In this document: positions 21,599 to 32,859 of the stretch, piece after piece | Position numbering within the stretch: the stretch's first letter is position 1 | Layout: each line of letters opens with the position of its first letter | Program-made: the position numbers and the translations under genes | Notes under the pieces: generated by a model | Database searches by the model: none | Told to the model about the DNA's origin: nothing | What the model saw: only the letters and a program-made list of their open reading frames with translations | DNA from: Physcomitrium patens | Lineage: Eukaryota > Streptophyta > Bryopsida > Funariales > Funariaceae | Assembly: GCF_000002425.4 (NCBI RefSeq) | Contig: NC_037275.1 | Coordinates: 12,578,390 to 12,642,389 of the forward strand | Length of the DNA: 64,000 nt | Direction: 5' to 3'

Positions 21599-21606
21599 GT
21601 AAGTGT

Positions 21607-21617
21607 ACTCTTGTCAA
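21607..21617 (-). other. Primer binding site of B, self-priming type
   Basis: Minus-strand TTGACAAGAGT begins two bases after the 5' LTR end (21620). It is the exact complement of the predicted transcript start ACTCTTGTCAA (plus-strand 21786-21796). Confidence 0.75.
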
Positions 21618-21619
21618 TC

Positions 21620-22149
21620 TGTCAAGGACAAGAACTCGATGAAAGCTAAAGAGTAAGTGAGACTTTTCTCAAAAAGAAATAGGACAAAATAGAAATATGT
21701 ATATTAAGAAAGAAACTGGAATGGCTATTGCCAAAATACAAGAAAACTAGAGACCCTTGAAACTAGACTAGAAGCAAGAAAGGAGTTGACAAGAGTGAAG
21801 AGGGCTTCACTCTTGCCTCTATATATACTATCTAACTAGAAGCCACGTGGCGATGTTCTATAAGACCTCCAATATATGTTGACTTTCTAGGCCACATGCC
21901 TTTGCTTGCAAGGCAAGTTTTCTATGGATGGACCACGTAGTTAGCTTGTTCTTTAAGCTTCCAACATGCGTGGCACATGGCTAACTTGTTGACCAAGTTT
22001 CTAACCTAAAAGTCAACTATAGACTCCTATAAAGTCAAAACAGCGTCTATGAAGCTTCTAAGAAGCTTCTCTAGAAGATATTACATAATTAACCTACTTT
22101 TACATACTTTTATCTATTCATATAGGTAATTATATGTATGTCCGTGACA
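21620..22149 (-). repeat. 5' LTR of element B (530 bp)
   Basis: Same ends as the 3' copy, TGTCAAGGAC to GTCCGTGACA on the plus strand. The following ATTTG is the target duplication. Confidence 0.97.
21786..21827 (-). promoter_or_regulatory. LTR promoter of B: TATA box and predicted start site
   Basis: On the minus strand TATATATA (21827-21820) is followed 31 bases after its first T by ACTCTTGTCAA (21796-21786). An inverted repeat with 13-base arms and a 4-base loop (21788-21817) spans the predicted start, as in element A. Confidence 0.7.
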
Positions 22150-22499
22150 ATTTGTTATATCATCAAGAATTATTTCTACCTTGAATAAAGTCACCAACCA
22201 TCGAGAGTTTCTCTTAAGGTTGTGATATCAAATGCATTTTATCTCACTATTTATTCAATGAAAAACATGTCATTTTTGAAGATCTTCATCTTGATTACAT
22301 CATTTTGAAGGCTATGACAATCATAATATTTCATCCAATAGGTCAATAAATAATATTTTTTTAATTGAATTTTCTAGTTGTAGATTTTCTATCTTATTAA
22401 TACCATAAAATACAAAGAATTCATAATAAAGTATAAAAGATAGAATGTAATTTCTATTAAATATTTTTTATTTTATAGCAAGGAATTTCTTGACTCTTT

Positions 22500-25400
22500 A
22501 TCTTGATTTTGATGGATATTGTTTATGAAAATATTTAATCTTCTCTCTTTATTTATAAGATTCTTTGTTAATTTCTATGTGTGTTCACTAATATTGTATC
22601 TACTTTAATGAACAAGATATTTTAATTTATTTTGGCAGTGCTTTGAGTCTAAGACTTCTTCTATCTCAAATTCTTAATTATTATCTATTTCTATAGGAGG
22701 CAATGATATTTGTCTTTTTTTAGGATATTAATTATCTTATATGGCTCAAAAAAAGAAAAATAAAATATATAATGGATGTTCATAGATTTCATTAGATGTA
22801 ATTAACAAATAATTACATTGACTTATTTACGTATAAAAAATGGTTCAAGTTTATGGTAATCCAACTTGATACAAAGACAAATAATCTTGGTATCATAACA
22901 AAGTAATTATATCTTATTGTCAATATTGAATTGAAGTTATTCCTTGTGATATATATATGTATTGATTTTTTATTGGTCTTAAATTTTTTTTAAAGATATG
23001 TATTTATTTTTATATTTAGCTCAAATAAATATAAAAAGATATTTATTGAATAGAAGAATTTATTTTATTATTATAAGTAAACTTTATTAATGGCAAAAAA
23101 AATGTCTAATCATTTGATTTGTAGTTGATACTATACCTCAAATATTGCTTCAAAACTTGACTTATGTACTTTATTTATCCATCAATTTGAAAATAGAAAG
23201 CCAAAAATAAATTTATATCCATCTTTAGAATCTTGAAAATATTTTCTAAAATCTTAATACAAATTGAATCCTCTTATTTGATATAATATCCTTGAACAAT
23301 CTATGATAGCAATAGATATTGTCAATAAAAAAAAATTCTATTTCTTCACCTAAAATAGATTTTATATATGATACAAAATATACCATCTTCATAAAAAAAA
23401 TCTTCTATTATAAATATAGAATTATATGATATTAAAATTACTAGATCTATGATAAAATCTATAGAAATAGATGACGATGATTGTTTTGAAATAGATAATG
23501 GCTGAAAAAGTCCATCAGATTGATAACAAGGAGTTTTTGATTTTGAATAAATATTATATAATTATACAAGGTCTTTGACTACCTTTTATATTTAAGGCCA
23601 CCAAAAATCTTTGAATAATACCACTAAAGTCTTATTATATCTAAAATATCCAATTATTAAAAAATTATGATGAGTTTTAAGAATATATTATTATATTTTT
23701 AAAAAATATATAATTATTTTTTTAAATAGATTAGACTATTCTTAAAGTCAAACTTAGAAGTATCATGAAATTTTGAATAATTTCTCTTAATATCACAAAC
23801 AAGAAGATCAGAAGATATATTTAATTGAACTTACTTAAAAAAATTTGAATCAACAATTAATTTTGATTTCATTGATTAAAAATGAAATTCCTCTAGTTTA
23901 AAGAAAATTGTCTACTGTTAATCAAAAGTTGAATTTCTTTTTTTGGTATAAGATAAGATTATTTAAAAAGAGCATTTCACATACCTTATTATTTTCTTAG
24001 ACAATAACTAATCTTAAATTCAAATCTTGATAAAAACATGATCTAATAAGCTTCAAAACAATTAAAAATATATGCTGATATAAAATACTCAAGGTTCTTG
24101 TAATTCATATATATATAGTGTTTAAATTAAAAATATATTTTAGATAATAGTGACATTCTTGAAACAAAGCTATAATTGTAAGAATTTGTGTTGTAAATCT
24201 TGTAGCTACTCTTAATTATTGAAAAAAAATTAAATAAAAAATTATTAGATAAATTTTTTTATTTATTTCTATTTGTAATATTATAGCATCTAAAGCAAAG
24301 CTTTGTGTGTCTATTTCCATAAAAAAATGGCTTAAAAAAAGTGTCACAATATAAGATTGATATAGAAACAAAACTTGCCATCAAAGCTTCAAATAATTCT
24401 CCCACTTTTTAATTCCATTGAAGTTTATTTTTACAAGTCAAACATATAAGTAGAGCTAATTTTTTTTAAAAAAAATCTTGATAAAGATCCAATAGTAATT
24501 AGCAAATTCTAAAAAATATTTAACATTTCTTATCATTTTTGAAATCTTTCAATCTATAATGGTTTGAATTTTTTTAAGATCCATTATGAATTCATCATTT
24601 AAAATGATGTATCTTAAGAAGTTAAATTGAATAGTATAAAATATATACTATCTTAGCATAGAGTCCTATATCTTTTAGTTTTTGTAATACAATGAATATG
24701 AAGTTTATTTTCTTTTACATTTTAAGAGTAAATTAAGATATTTTTCAAATGATAGACAATAAAATTATCCAAAAACTCTCAAAAGACATCATTCATTAAA
24801 TGTTGAAAAGTTGTTGATACATTTGTAAGTCCAAAAGGCATGACATTGTATTCAAAATGTCCATACCTAGTTCAAAATACAATCTTTTATTCATCACCTT
24901 TTTTGATGCATATTAGATTGTATATTTCTTGTAGATCTATTTTTGTATAGATTTTAACTTGATTTAATTGATTAAGAAGTCTAAATATCAAAGATAGAGA
25001 GTACTTATTTTTAATGGTGATCTTGTTAAATCCTCAATAATTTACATACATATGTAATGATTTATTTATTTTTCTTTAAAAATAAGATTGGAGCTCTTAT
25101 TGGAGATTTGGAATGACATATAAAATTTTAGGCCAAATTCTCTTTGATATACTCCTTAAAATTAGTCAATTTATTTTATGATAAATTGTAGATTGGTCCA
25201 AATGACAATTGAATTCTCTCTTGAAGGTCAATTGAGTAATTATAGGAATAATGTTCTAAAAAAATATATTTATTTTTTTCTCAAATATATCTTAAAAATC
25301 TTGATATTAACTTAGAATTCTACTTAAAGTCTTTTTATTATTAAAAACATGTATGGCATAAATAACACAAAGTGATCTTTCTTTTGTAACATGCAAGAAA

Positions 25401-25900
25401 TTTCTTGCACCTACAATAATGGATTTGGTTGTATTAGACTCACAATTTTTTTTTTATTAACATTCTTAATTATTTTTTCAAAAAAATAAAGATTAAAAGA
25501 AATTCAATCTATTTAAAGATTATATTTTTTAATAATGATAAATTTGAAATAAATAAATTCAAAAAAAATCTAATAATTTTAAATATTATAAAGCTACTAT
25601 GACCATTAATTGTTACTTGTATAGGAAGGATTTCATGAATAATATCTTTGAAAGACAATAGAGGACAATCTACAACTTCTACATGAAGAAGTTTAGGTTT
25701 CTTCATTAAAGATATGTTATATTTTTTAACAAATTCTTCATTTAAGAAATGAACTAAGACTCTTGAATCTAGTAGGATAGAAGCTTTGTGATATTTAGGT
25801 CTTAAATTAACATCATTGAAAAACAATGAGAAGATTCTAAAGAGAGATTATAACCTTTATTAGGTGTTGTACAAGGTTCGAATTGCGCAATCTTTATTAT
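22500..25900 (-). pseudogene. Decayed pol of element E
   Basis: The minus strand aligns along its length with element B pol: chromodomain near 22500-22700, integrase near 23200-23500, RNase H near 24100-24350, reverse transcriptase near 24750-25150 and a protease piece at 25509-25826 (ILLDSR in place of LLDSGA). Stops and frameshifts are everywhere. Many changes are G-to-A or C-to-T in direction, in keeping with long-term decay of methylated DNA, but I have not counted them. Confidence 0.85.
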
Positions 25901-26890
25901 AGTTGAGAAAATTTATTTTTTTGCATAGTGACTTCTTTAATAGCTATACTCCTTATTTTATGGTTGTATTGCTTCTTTGAACAATGTTGAGTAGTCTACT
26001 TAGGTTCTCCATAATATAAACACAATCCTTTCTGGAAACAACAAGTCTTTTCTTACTCAATGAGAAATTTGAAACATATCCCATGAATTTGCATATCCTC
26101 TACTTCTAAATATATGTATTGAAAAGACGTTGTTGTTTCCATAAAGTTGAAATAATATTGAGGCCTACTTTTGCAACTTTTAAATCAAAATTTAAAAAGT
26201 TGGTTATTACACTTCACATCTAAGCTGATTGCTTGATTTAATATTTAAAGTGAGATAAATTAAGCATCAATTTTTTTACCTCATGTTATAATCTATAAAA
26301 AAATTGATTAATGAGTGTAGCATCATCTTGATTAATACTTGTTGCAAGTTGTGAAAATTGTCAAGCATACAATATTATAAATTAATTGCCTTATTGTAAA
26401 ATATGGATCTTATTTGTTACAACGCAAAATGTATCATATGTTCCATAAATGAATCAAAACTTTGCCAAAAAAATCTCTAAATTATTCAATATTTAATCAT
26501 GTCATTTAAAAAAAGATAAAAATCATAATATTAAAAACCTAAAAGAAGTTTATAAATAAACTTGACTTGTAATCTTGGAGTTAGATAGCTTTGGAATTAA
26601 AGTTCAAATGTCAGTTGTACTAAATTGATGAATCCTTGAAATTTAATCTTATACCATCAAACTTCCTGGATAAGATAATTCTTGGTTTTTTAATACTTGA
26701 ATTATGTCCCACCATAGAAAGAGTAGTATAATTTGATGTAGATATTGAAGTAGCTCCAATCATTTCTATATCTTCACTACTTGTCAATCTTTTTTCTCTT
26801 TGTGGTAGTAAATTGAGTTGATGCATAGCAAGCATTAACTTCTTCAATCGCTCTTGAATTTGTGCTATTGCATTTTTTATTCACCAAGCT
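25900..26890 (-). pseudogene. Decayed gag of element E
   Basis: Recognisable by comparison with B: a broken zinc-knuckle region near 26000, the capsid region, and an N-terminal piece at 26620-26847 (LMLAMHQLNLLPQ and RKFDGIRLNFKD). Not functional. Confidence 0.8.
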
Positions 26891-27030
26891 CTCTCATCAT
26901 TATACAATAGAAAAAAATGATTTTTAATGATTCTTAAGATAAATAAAAGAGAAGATTAGGAAAACAAAATTCTGAAAATAATATCAATTTTAGAAATAGA
27001 TTATTCACGTCTAGATAATATGCTAATTTA

Positions 27031-27073
<43 letters not shown>

Positions 27074-27334
27074 TTAATCAAAAAGAGACAAAAGAATTGA
27101 CAAGAATGTTAGCTTATACTACAAGCTATTTATAAATGCGATATGTAGCTAACTTATTGGCTAAATTTCTAATCCATCTATCACCTATAAACAAGTATAA
27201 AAAATAAAATCTCATTTATAAAGCTTTTAGAAAGATTCTCTAAAAGATATTATGAAATTGATGTATTTTTATCTATTTCTATTTATTCATATTATTTAAA
27301 TAATTATTAGAATTAATATGTATATCCGTGAGAA

Positions 27335-27423
27335 AAATCACGAAGTTAATGTAGTTCTTATATATCTCTACAATCTTATTGCAACAAAATAAAGAAGCTC
27401 TTTTGAAAAATGTACATTGACAA

Positions 27424-27460
<37 letters not shown>

Positions 27461-28561
27461 CTTAGAACAAAATGAGAAAGATGAATGAAAGTAGCAAGCT
27501 ATCTATCCAAAAAATAAAAATAAAAAAGAAAACAAAGGCGGGATAAAAATATGATACAAATTCACATCCAAAAAAAAAATACACCTTATGCAATATATTT
27601 TTTTCTACATGTGATTGCAAAAGCATCTACTGCAAATTGGACTATGTCATGTAGCCAATTGCAAGGGTGTGTGATATCTTATACATACAAAATATTGATT
27701 CTCCACTTGTTGAAATATTCAAAATTTAAATTATATGATGTATTTTTCTCTAAAGCATATGGCATAATATCTATGTCTTTTTGTACTCATTCTCCTCATG
27801 TACATAGAAAAATTCTTTATAAGAAGTTTAATACTTGCAAGTACATATTACTCTAATTTTGTTGCAATTCTAGAAGAATGTGTATTTATTAAATATTCAA
27901 GTGACATTTTTGTGGGATATTAAATAGTTCTTTATCATAGAACAGTTATTGAAAAATCTCCAACATAAAAAGTATCAACAACCTATGCATTATTTTTCAA
28001 TTAGCTTTGGATATTCACAAAAAAAACTTTAAAAAAATTGGAAAATTTGAAGAGATGTTGTTGCAAAATAATAAACATATATCTTACATGGATCAAAAAC
28101 TAAAATCTTTTTTATCACTCTTTTTTACTATGCTATGTCCTTAATCAATCTAGCAAATAAAGAAGCTATTATTAGATTCCAACAACTTGGTTCTTAAAAA
28201 TCTTCATGGTTTCAACCACTTCTTATTCTTTTTTCAATAGTCAATCAAAATGCATATATTTTTCTTTATCTTATAAAAAATAATTAAAAATAACTAATAT
28301 TTTTTCATGTTATATGAAAAATAAAATTATATTTTGTGATACTTATGTAGGGAGTTATTAAAGTCATATCTGACATTATTATATTATGATCAATTTTGTC
28401 TATCTATATTTTTGTCTTGTATTCTATGTCTTCCATCCCTTGTCTCCTGTTTCCAATCCCAGTGCCTTGTTTTCTATCCTTGTCTCTTCTTTCCTATTTC
28501 CAAAAATCAATCATTACATGGTTTAGAAGGTGTAGCTTTAAAAACATTGAGATGTGGCTTT

Positions 28562-28604
<43 letters not shown>

Positions 28605-28656
28605 ATAAATTTAATTATTGATATTACTTAATTAAAATCTTAATATTAAGTTCTAA

Positions 28657-28700
<44 letters not shown>

Positions 28701-29255
28701 TTATTTCATAAAATATATTATAACCCATCTTTGAGACAAGATGGTGTATCAAAATTAAAATCAAATAACATAATAAGAAGTAAAAGGAAATAATAAATTA
28801 TAATTTATATATAATTAATTTTTCATGATATATTAACATTGTGGATTGAGAAGGACAAAGAAGAGCGATCATAAACAAAAGACAAGAAAGTCATTGTTCC
28901 TTCTTTTAGACACTAAAGCACAATTGCGTTTTTTATATTTTATATTTTATATTTTTTAATCTATTTATCACTACATCTTATATTGAATTTTTTGAAATTC
29001 TTTGGTATATTCAATGAGATATTAATGTGGTATTTTTATACCATTGCATTAGTAGTTTTGGCATTTATTTGAAGTTGTAGAAACTTCAATATTGTATTTT
29101 GATTTCATAGTTAATATCTAAAACCATTAAATTTTCATAGTACATTTTATCTATATTTTTTATTTTTTTTCATAATTATATGCAATTCATTGTAGTAGTG
29201 GTGTTTTTTTCATAAATTTATTATTTATTAAGAGTTTTTTGTAGCAAACACACAT

Positions 29256-29288
<33 letters not shown>

Positions 29289-29880
29289 CATTTGAAGTTT
29301 TTTTTGATTTAAACTCATTTTCTTCATGTTATTTTATTTTATTTTATTTTAAAATGAGCATTTAAAAATACCTTTTATATCTTGTGTTCTTTTAATTAAA
29401 TTGGTTGTTATTTTCAAAAACTATTGATGATCTAACTTTGTACAACAAATTTTGAATTTTTTAAAAATAATAATATGTATTTAATACTATTTCTATAAAA
29501 ATAATTATGTAATAGGTTTTAAAAAAATACATACTTAAAGTTCATACAATAAAATAAAAATATTATAAATTGTTATACTTTGAGTATGTAACCAACACCA
29601 AAGGAAAACAATCATGCAACAATAAACATTCATACAACAAACCATCAAAATTTCAAAGAATTTAACACCAAGAGAAACTAACATTAAAATTGACAGTAAA
29701 ATTTTATAACGATAGCCAACACAATTCAGATCCCAGAAATACCGTTTCAAAAAACTCTCTTTCGTCAATGGGTGTCATTCACACACAAACCATCAAAGTG
29801 GTTTCAGTTTTGGAGCAGAGGCCAACTGGGTACCATTCACACTAGCGAGATGGAAGTGGATTTTCAGACCAGAGCCTCAA
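27335..29880. other. AT-rich intergenic DNA with several (TA)n tracts
   Basis: (TA)n tracts at about 27427-27458, 28565-28600 and 28662-28697, and a CA/TA tract near 29250-29290. No convincing exon. From about 29700 the composition becomes less AT-rich towards the NFD6-like gene, so the last 150-200 bases are probably its promoter and 5' region. Confidence 0.6.
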
Positions 29881-30112
29881 CAAGCTCGAGGAAACGGGAG
29901 GGTGATGCTGGAACCCTAAACCCCTGGCGAGGCTCGCAGGATTAACGAACTGGCGTGATCGCAGTAGCGTCGCCAATTACGACCCCTTCGCTTGATTGAA
30001 TTGTCGAATGTGAGCCCTGGTTCAAACCTGTAGCTGAAATTTGGTTTTGGACAGAAGGGGGAATCGGAATTTTCGAGCTTGGAGCAGAGAAGGGTCGGAG
30101 TGGCGAGGAGCA

Positions 30113-30881
30113 ATGGCGGGCGCGAGTCGCCACATGGCGAGATCTTTTGCTTCAGTTGCGAGAGCAGGGTTGCGGTTTAATGGTAGTAAGACAGTCAGGA
30201 GTGGTTGCGAAATGGGTGCAGCAGCTAGAGAAGGATTAGGCGTTGGAGTTGGAGCGCCTCGACCTGCTGCCTCTCGGAGCTTCTCCTCATCTGGCTCATC
30301 TTTCATGCAGTCTCGCACACCGACGTCATTCTTTGGAAGGTGTGCTTGAGCGAAGCAACTTTTATTTCAATGAGTGTCGTAGATGTTTGTTTGACTTGCC
30401 TTCGGCGACGATATGTTGTGTATAGCTGTTTTTTAGCTGCTGAGTTTCGTGAATTGTGTGATGATCTACACTTTGTTGGTCAATGACCCTGTGCCATTTA
30501 AGCATAGTTCGATTTGATGATCTGTCGATCCCCCCCTCGAACTTTTGACTTGTTTTTTCTTTCCCTGGTAGCTGGGTCACCCTTGTAGCAATTATGTGAT
30601 ATGTGCAATTGGAGGTTGGATACTGATTGCATCTTACAAATGGTGAGGCGGTTCTGGAATCACAAGGTCATGAAAGGTTATAGAAGTTCATGCGGCGTCT
30701 CTCGTCTTTTGCTGACTGTAACTGTCCTCTGTCATTGTTGGTTTATAGATTGCCCAGAGAAATGGCGTGCGTACTATCTTTACTGCCTTTGCACAATGCA
30801 ACAGCTTCATCGCAAATCGTGTCCCAGCTCCGCTCCTCACCAGGCGCTCTTCTTCGGGGTACGCACATGGATATTTCGTGA
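30113..30881 (+). CDS. NFD6-like small organelle-targeted protein, two exons
   Basis: Exon 1 is 30113-30339 and exon 2 is 30749-30881; the 409-bp intron has GT (GTGTGC) and AG (TTTATAG) ends, and the join keeps frame to give 119 aa. The N-terminus is rich in Arg, Ser and Ala without acidic residues (MAGASRHMARSFASVARAGL), followed by PRPAASRSFSSSGSSF, which looks like a mitochondrial or plastid transit peptide. Exon 2 begins LPREMACVLSLLPLHNATAS, matching the conserved SLLPLHSA-type core of the plant NUCLEAR FUSION DEFECTIVE 6 family, small proteins of about 90-120 aa needed in Arabidopsis for fusion of the polar nuclei. Family assignment is from memory of that motif. A donor-like GTACGC in exon 2 suggests other 3' ends are possible. 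A 36-T run follows the stop closely. Confidence 0.7.
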
Positions 30882-30882
30882 T

Positions 30883-30885
<3 letters not shown>

Positions 30886-30922
<37 letters not shown>

Positions 30923-30976
30923 TCAGCATTGCTGCTATTATAATAAAGAAGAAAAAAGAAAAAAGAAAAAAGAAAA
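30886..30976. repeat. Poly-T run (36) followed by GAAAAAA repeat
   Basis: T-run at 30886-30921, starting four bases after the stop codon of the NFD6-like gene, then AAGAAAA-type repeats at about 30943-30976. Confidence 0.9.
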
Positions 30977-32784
30977 AACCTCATCAACTGACTTACTTTA
31001 TAGAAGTCTCTGGAGTAGACTTCGAAAGAGTGGTCGTCATGGGTGGTTTGGTGAAATCCCGAGTGCAGCATTACATTTTAAAAAGTTTCAAGAACGTAAC
31101 GATTGGTGAAAAGGTTATCTCTTTTGAAAGCGGGCATCAATATCTTCATACTTTATCTCTCTCCTTGCTTGCTTCCTCTTATGTAGTGCTTTCCATATAT
31201 GTGGTAAAGTTGTGGACATGTGCGTGTACGAATTTGAGAGCGGGAGAGAGAGAGAGAGCGAGAGAGAGAGAGAGAGGGGGAGAGACAGTATAGGCAGCCA
31301 ACTTAATCCCCTGTCAGATTTATTCCTTCGTTACGCCTTTGGTTGCATATTGACACTTGATATATAAATCAGGTTTATACCGCGCAGATACTGGTTTATC
31401 AACAGAAACGCTGAAGTGTTGACGCTGTTATGCCTGTTTAAAAATTTGTATTCATCTGTTCTGTTATTTTATTTTACTGTCAGGGACGATACTGCGCTTT
31501 TGTAAACGACATTGACTTGTGTGTACCCAAATAAGGATCGAGATAGCGTACAGTTCATGAGTGTGATGTAGAATTGGAGACATGCATGCAGATGGTGAGG
31601 ACACCACGTGAGCGCATAGTTGCAAATCTGTTTCTATTAACCTGTTTCACATCTCAACAAATATTAGAAGCAAGTCCATAGAGTGTTATATCAAGACCTA
31701 TGTCAACAAAACATACTAGTACTTCAGCTTGTTAAATTTCATATTCTGTTCTAGGTGACGTACCAAGTCCTTTATTTCTGGTCTCCTCCATACTAATCAT
31801 GCATGTTTCACTTAAGGGTACTACACGTGGTATTGAATCCTGCGCTTGTCAAGGTGCTTAGAAGTTATGAGTAAACGACGTGGCTAAATGTGCTTGACAC
31901 GACGTGATTTAGGCGCAATTTTCACCCTAACCTAGAGCGGTATTTAACTTCATTGGTTGCCACCTGCTTTCATTATCCCAGTTTGTGCAATATATCTGTA
32001 GCAGATTGTCTACAATACGATTGAATTATATTGATGGTGTTCATCCTGCCAGGACTGTGGATTATCGACGATGTCTGATAAGCAATACCCGAGACTTTTC
32101 CTCGCTGCGGTTTCTGGCTGAGAACCATTTGGACCTAGTTTGGAGAGCTGAAGGGTAGTGAAGCTTGAGTAGAACCTAATAAAGTTCACCAAACACACAA
32201 ACCATGGCAGAACTGAAAATGGGTTTTAGATGTCAACCTCCACCTCGCCTTCCTAGTAAATTATGTGCAGTTGCGGATTTGTAGAGCAGAGTTGACCTGC
32301 ACTGATCTCTCATGTACTTATTTCAAACACTTAATGCAGTTGATTTTATACGAACTTTGTGAGCTAGAATTACAAGTATTTTTGCTCCAGTTGCTTTCAA
32401 AAAAGTGGTAAACAATCCTAGTAAGATTCTCAATTCAAGTTTTGCAAGTTCTTGGCCTTAAAACTTCAAGTAATTTCTAGCCAATTACACTTAGGCAATT
32501 CATGACTATATATTTCCACAATTTTAAAATAAAATATAATAATAAGAAGAAAAAAAAGCGAAGGAAGAGAGAACATTAATGTGCACAATAGAATTATTGG
32601 TTTGATAGGGTTTTTCATTTTTCTTTATTTATTTATTTTATCGATAATTAAACTGTTTTGTTGCGTTTTTCGAAGCCTCAGAACATTGCGGAGGTAGTGC
32701 ATTGGGTGAAGTTGATTCCGTCGAAAGGGGCGAGAATGAGAAGACATTAAAATTGCTTCTAAACCAATATGATGCATGTCACGT
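30977..32784. other. Intergenic DNA 3' of the NFD6-like gene
   Basis: Includes a (GA)n tract at about 31238-31287. A stretch at about 32287-32362 is repeated at 33271-33346. The composition is near that of genic flanks and may include untranslated or regulatory sequence, but no exon chain is supported. Confidence 0.5.
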
Positions 32785-32855
32785 GCGCAGCTGGTGTAGT
32801 GGCATCATAGTACCCTCCCACGGTACTGACCGGGGTTCGATTCCCCGGCTGCGCA
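32785..32855 (+). tRNA. tRNA-Gly (anticodon CCC)
   Basis: 71 nt folding into a full cloverleaf: 7-bp acceptor stem GCGCAGC with GCTGCGC (32848-32854), discriminator A at 32855, D-arm TGGTGTAGTGG (internal box A), 5-bp anticodon stem GTACC/GGTAC with loop CTCCCAC and anticodon CCC (32817-32819), and T-arm CGGGG-TTCGATT-CCCCG containing box B. It reads the glycine codon GGG. No intron; CCA is not encoded, as usual for a nuclear gene. Transcription by RNA polymerase III from the internal boxes. No strong T-run terminator is seen within the next 20 bases. Confidence 0.95.
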
Positions 32856-32859
32856 ACCA

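Larger units (their letters stand above)
16137..22149 (-). mobile_element. Element B, young complete Ty3/gypsy chromovirus
   Basis: A complete element on the minus strand: LTRs at 16137-16666 and 21620-22149, both 530 bp and differing by one base by eye; target duplication ATTTG at 16132-16136 and 22150-22154; primer site, leader hairpin, intact gag (335 aa), intact pol frame (over 1160 aa, with chromodomain), third ORF, and polypurine tract. It lies inside the decayed element E. It looks like the youngest insertion in the window. Its one visible defect is Asn in place of the second catalytic Asp of integrase. Confidence 0.97.
22150..27334 (-). mobile_element. Element E, main body (right of B)
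   Basis: After the ATTTG duplication about 350 bases of unclear sequence follow, then decayed minus-strand pol (about 22500-25900), gag (25900-26890), leader and a 5' LTR remnant (about 27090-27334, ending near ATATCCGTGAGA). The leader runs straight into the LTR at its transcript-start motif, so the R/U5 part is deleted. The same family as B, but far more AT-shifted. It contains (TA)n at about 27034-27071. Confidence 0.85.

Noticed and set aside
30601-31293. A 230-codon plus-strand frame across the poly-T run
   Set aside because: It reads through the intron end, the T-run (Phe run) and the GA repeat, and overlaps the better-supported NFD6-like exon 2 in another frame.
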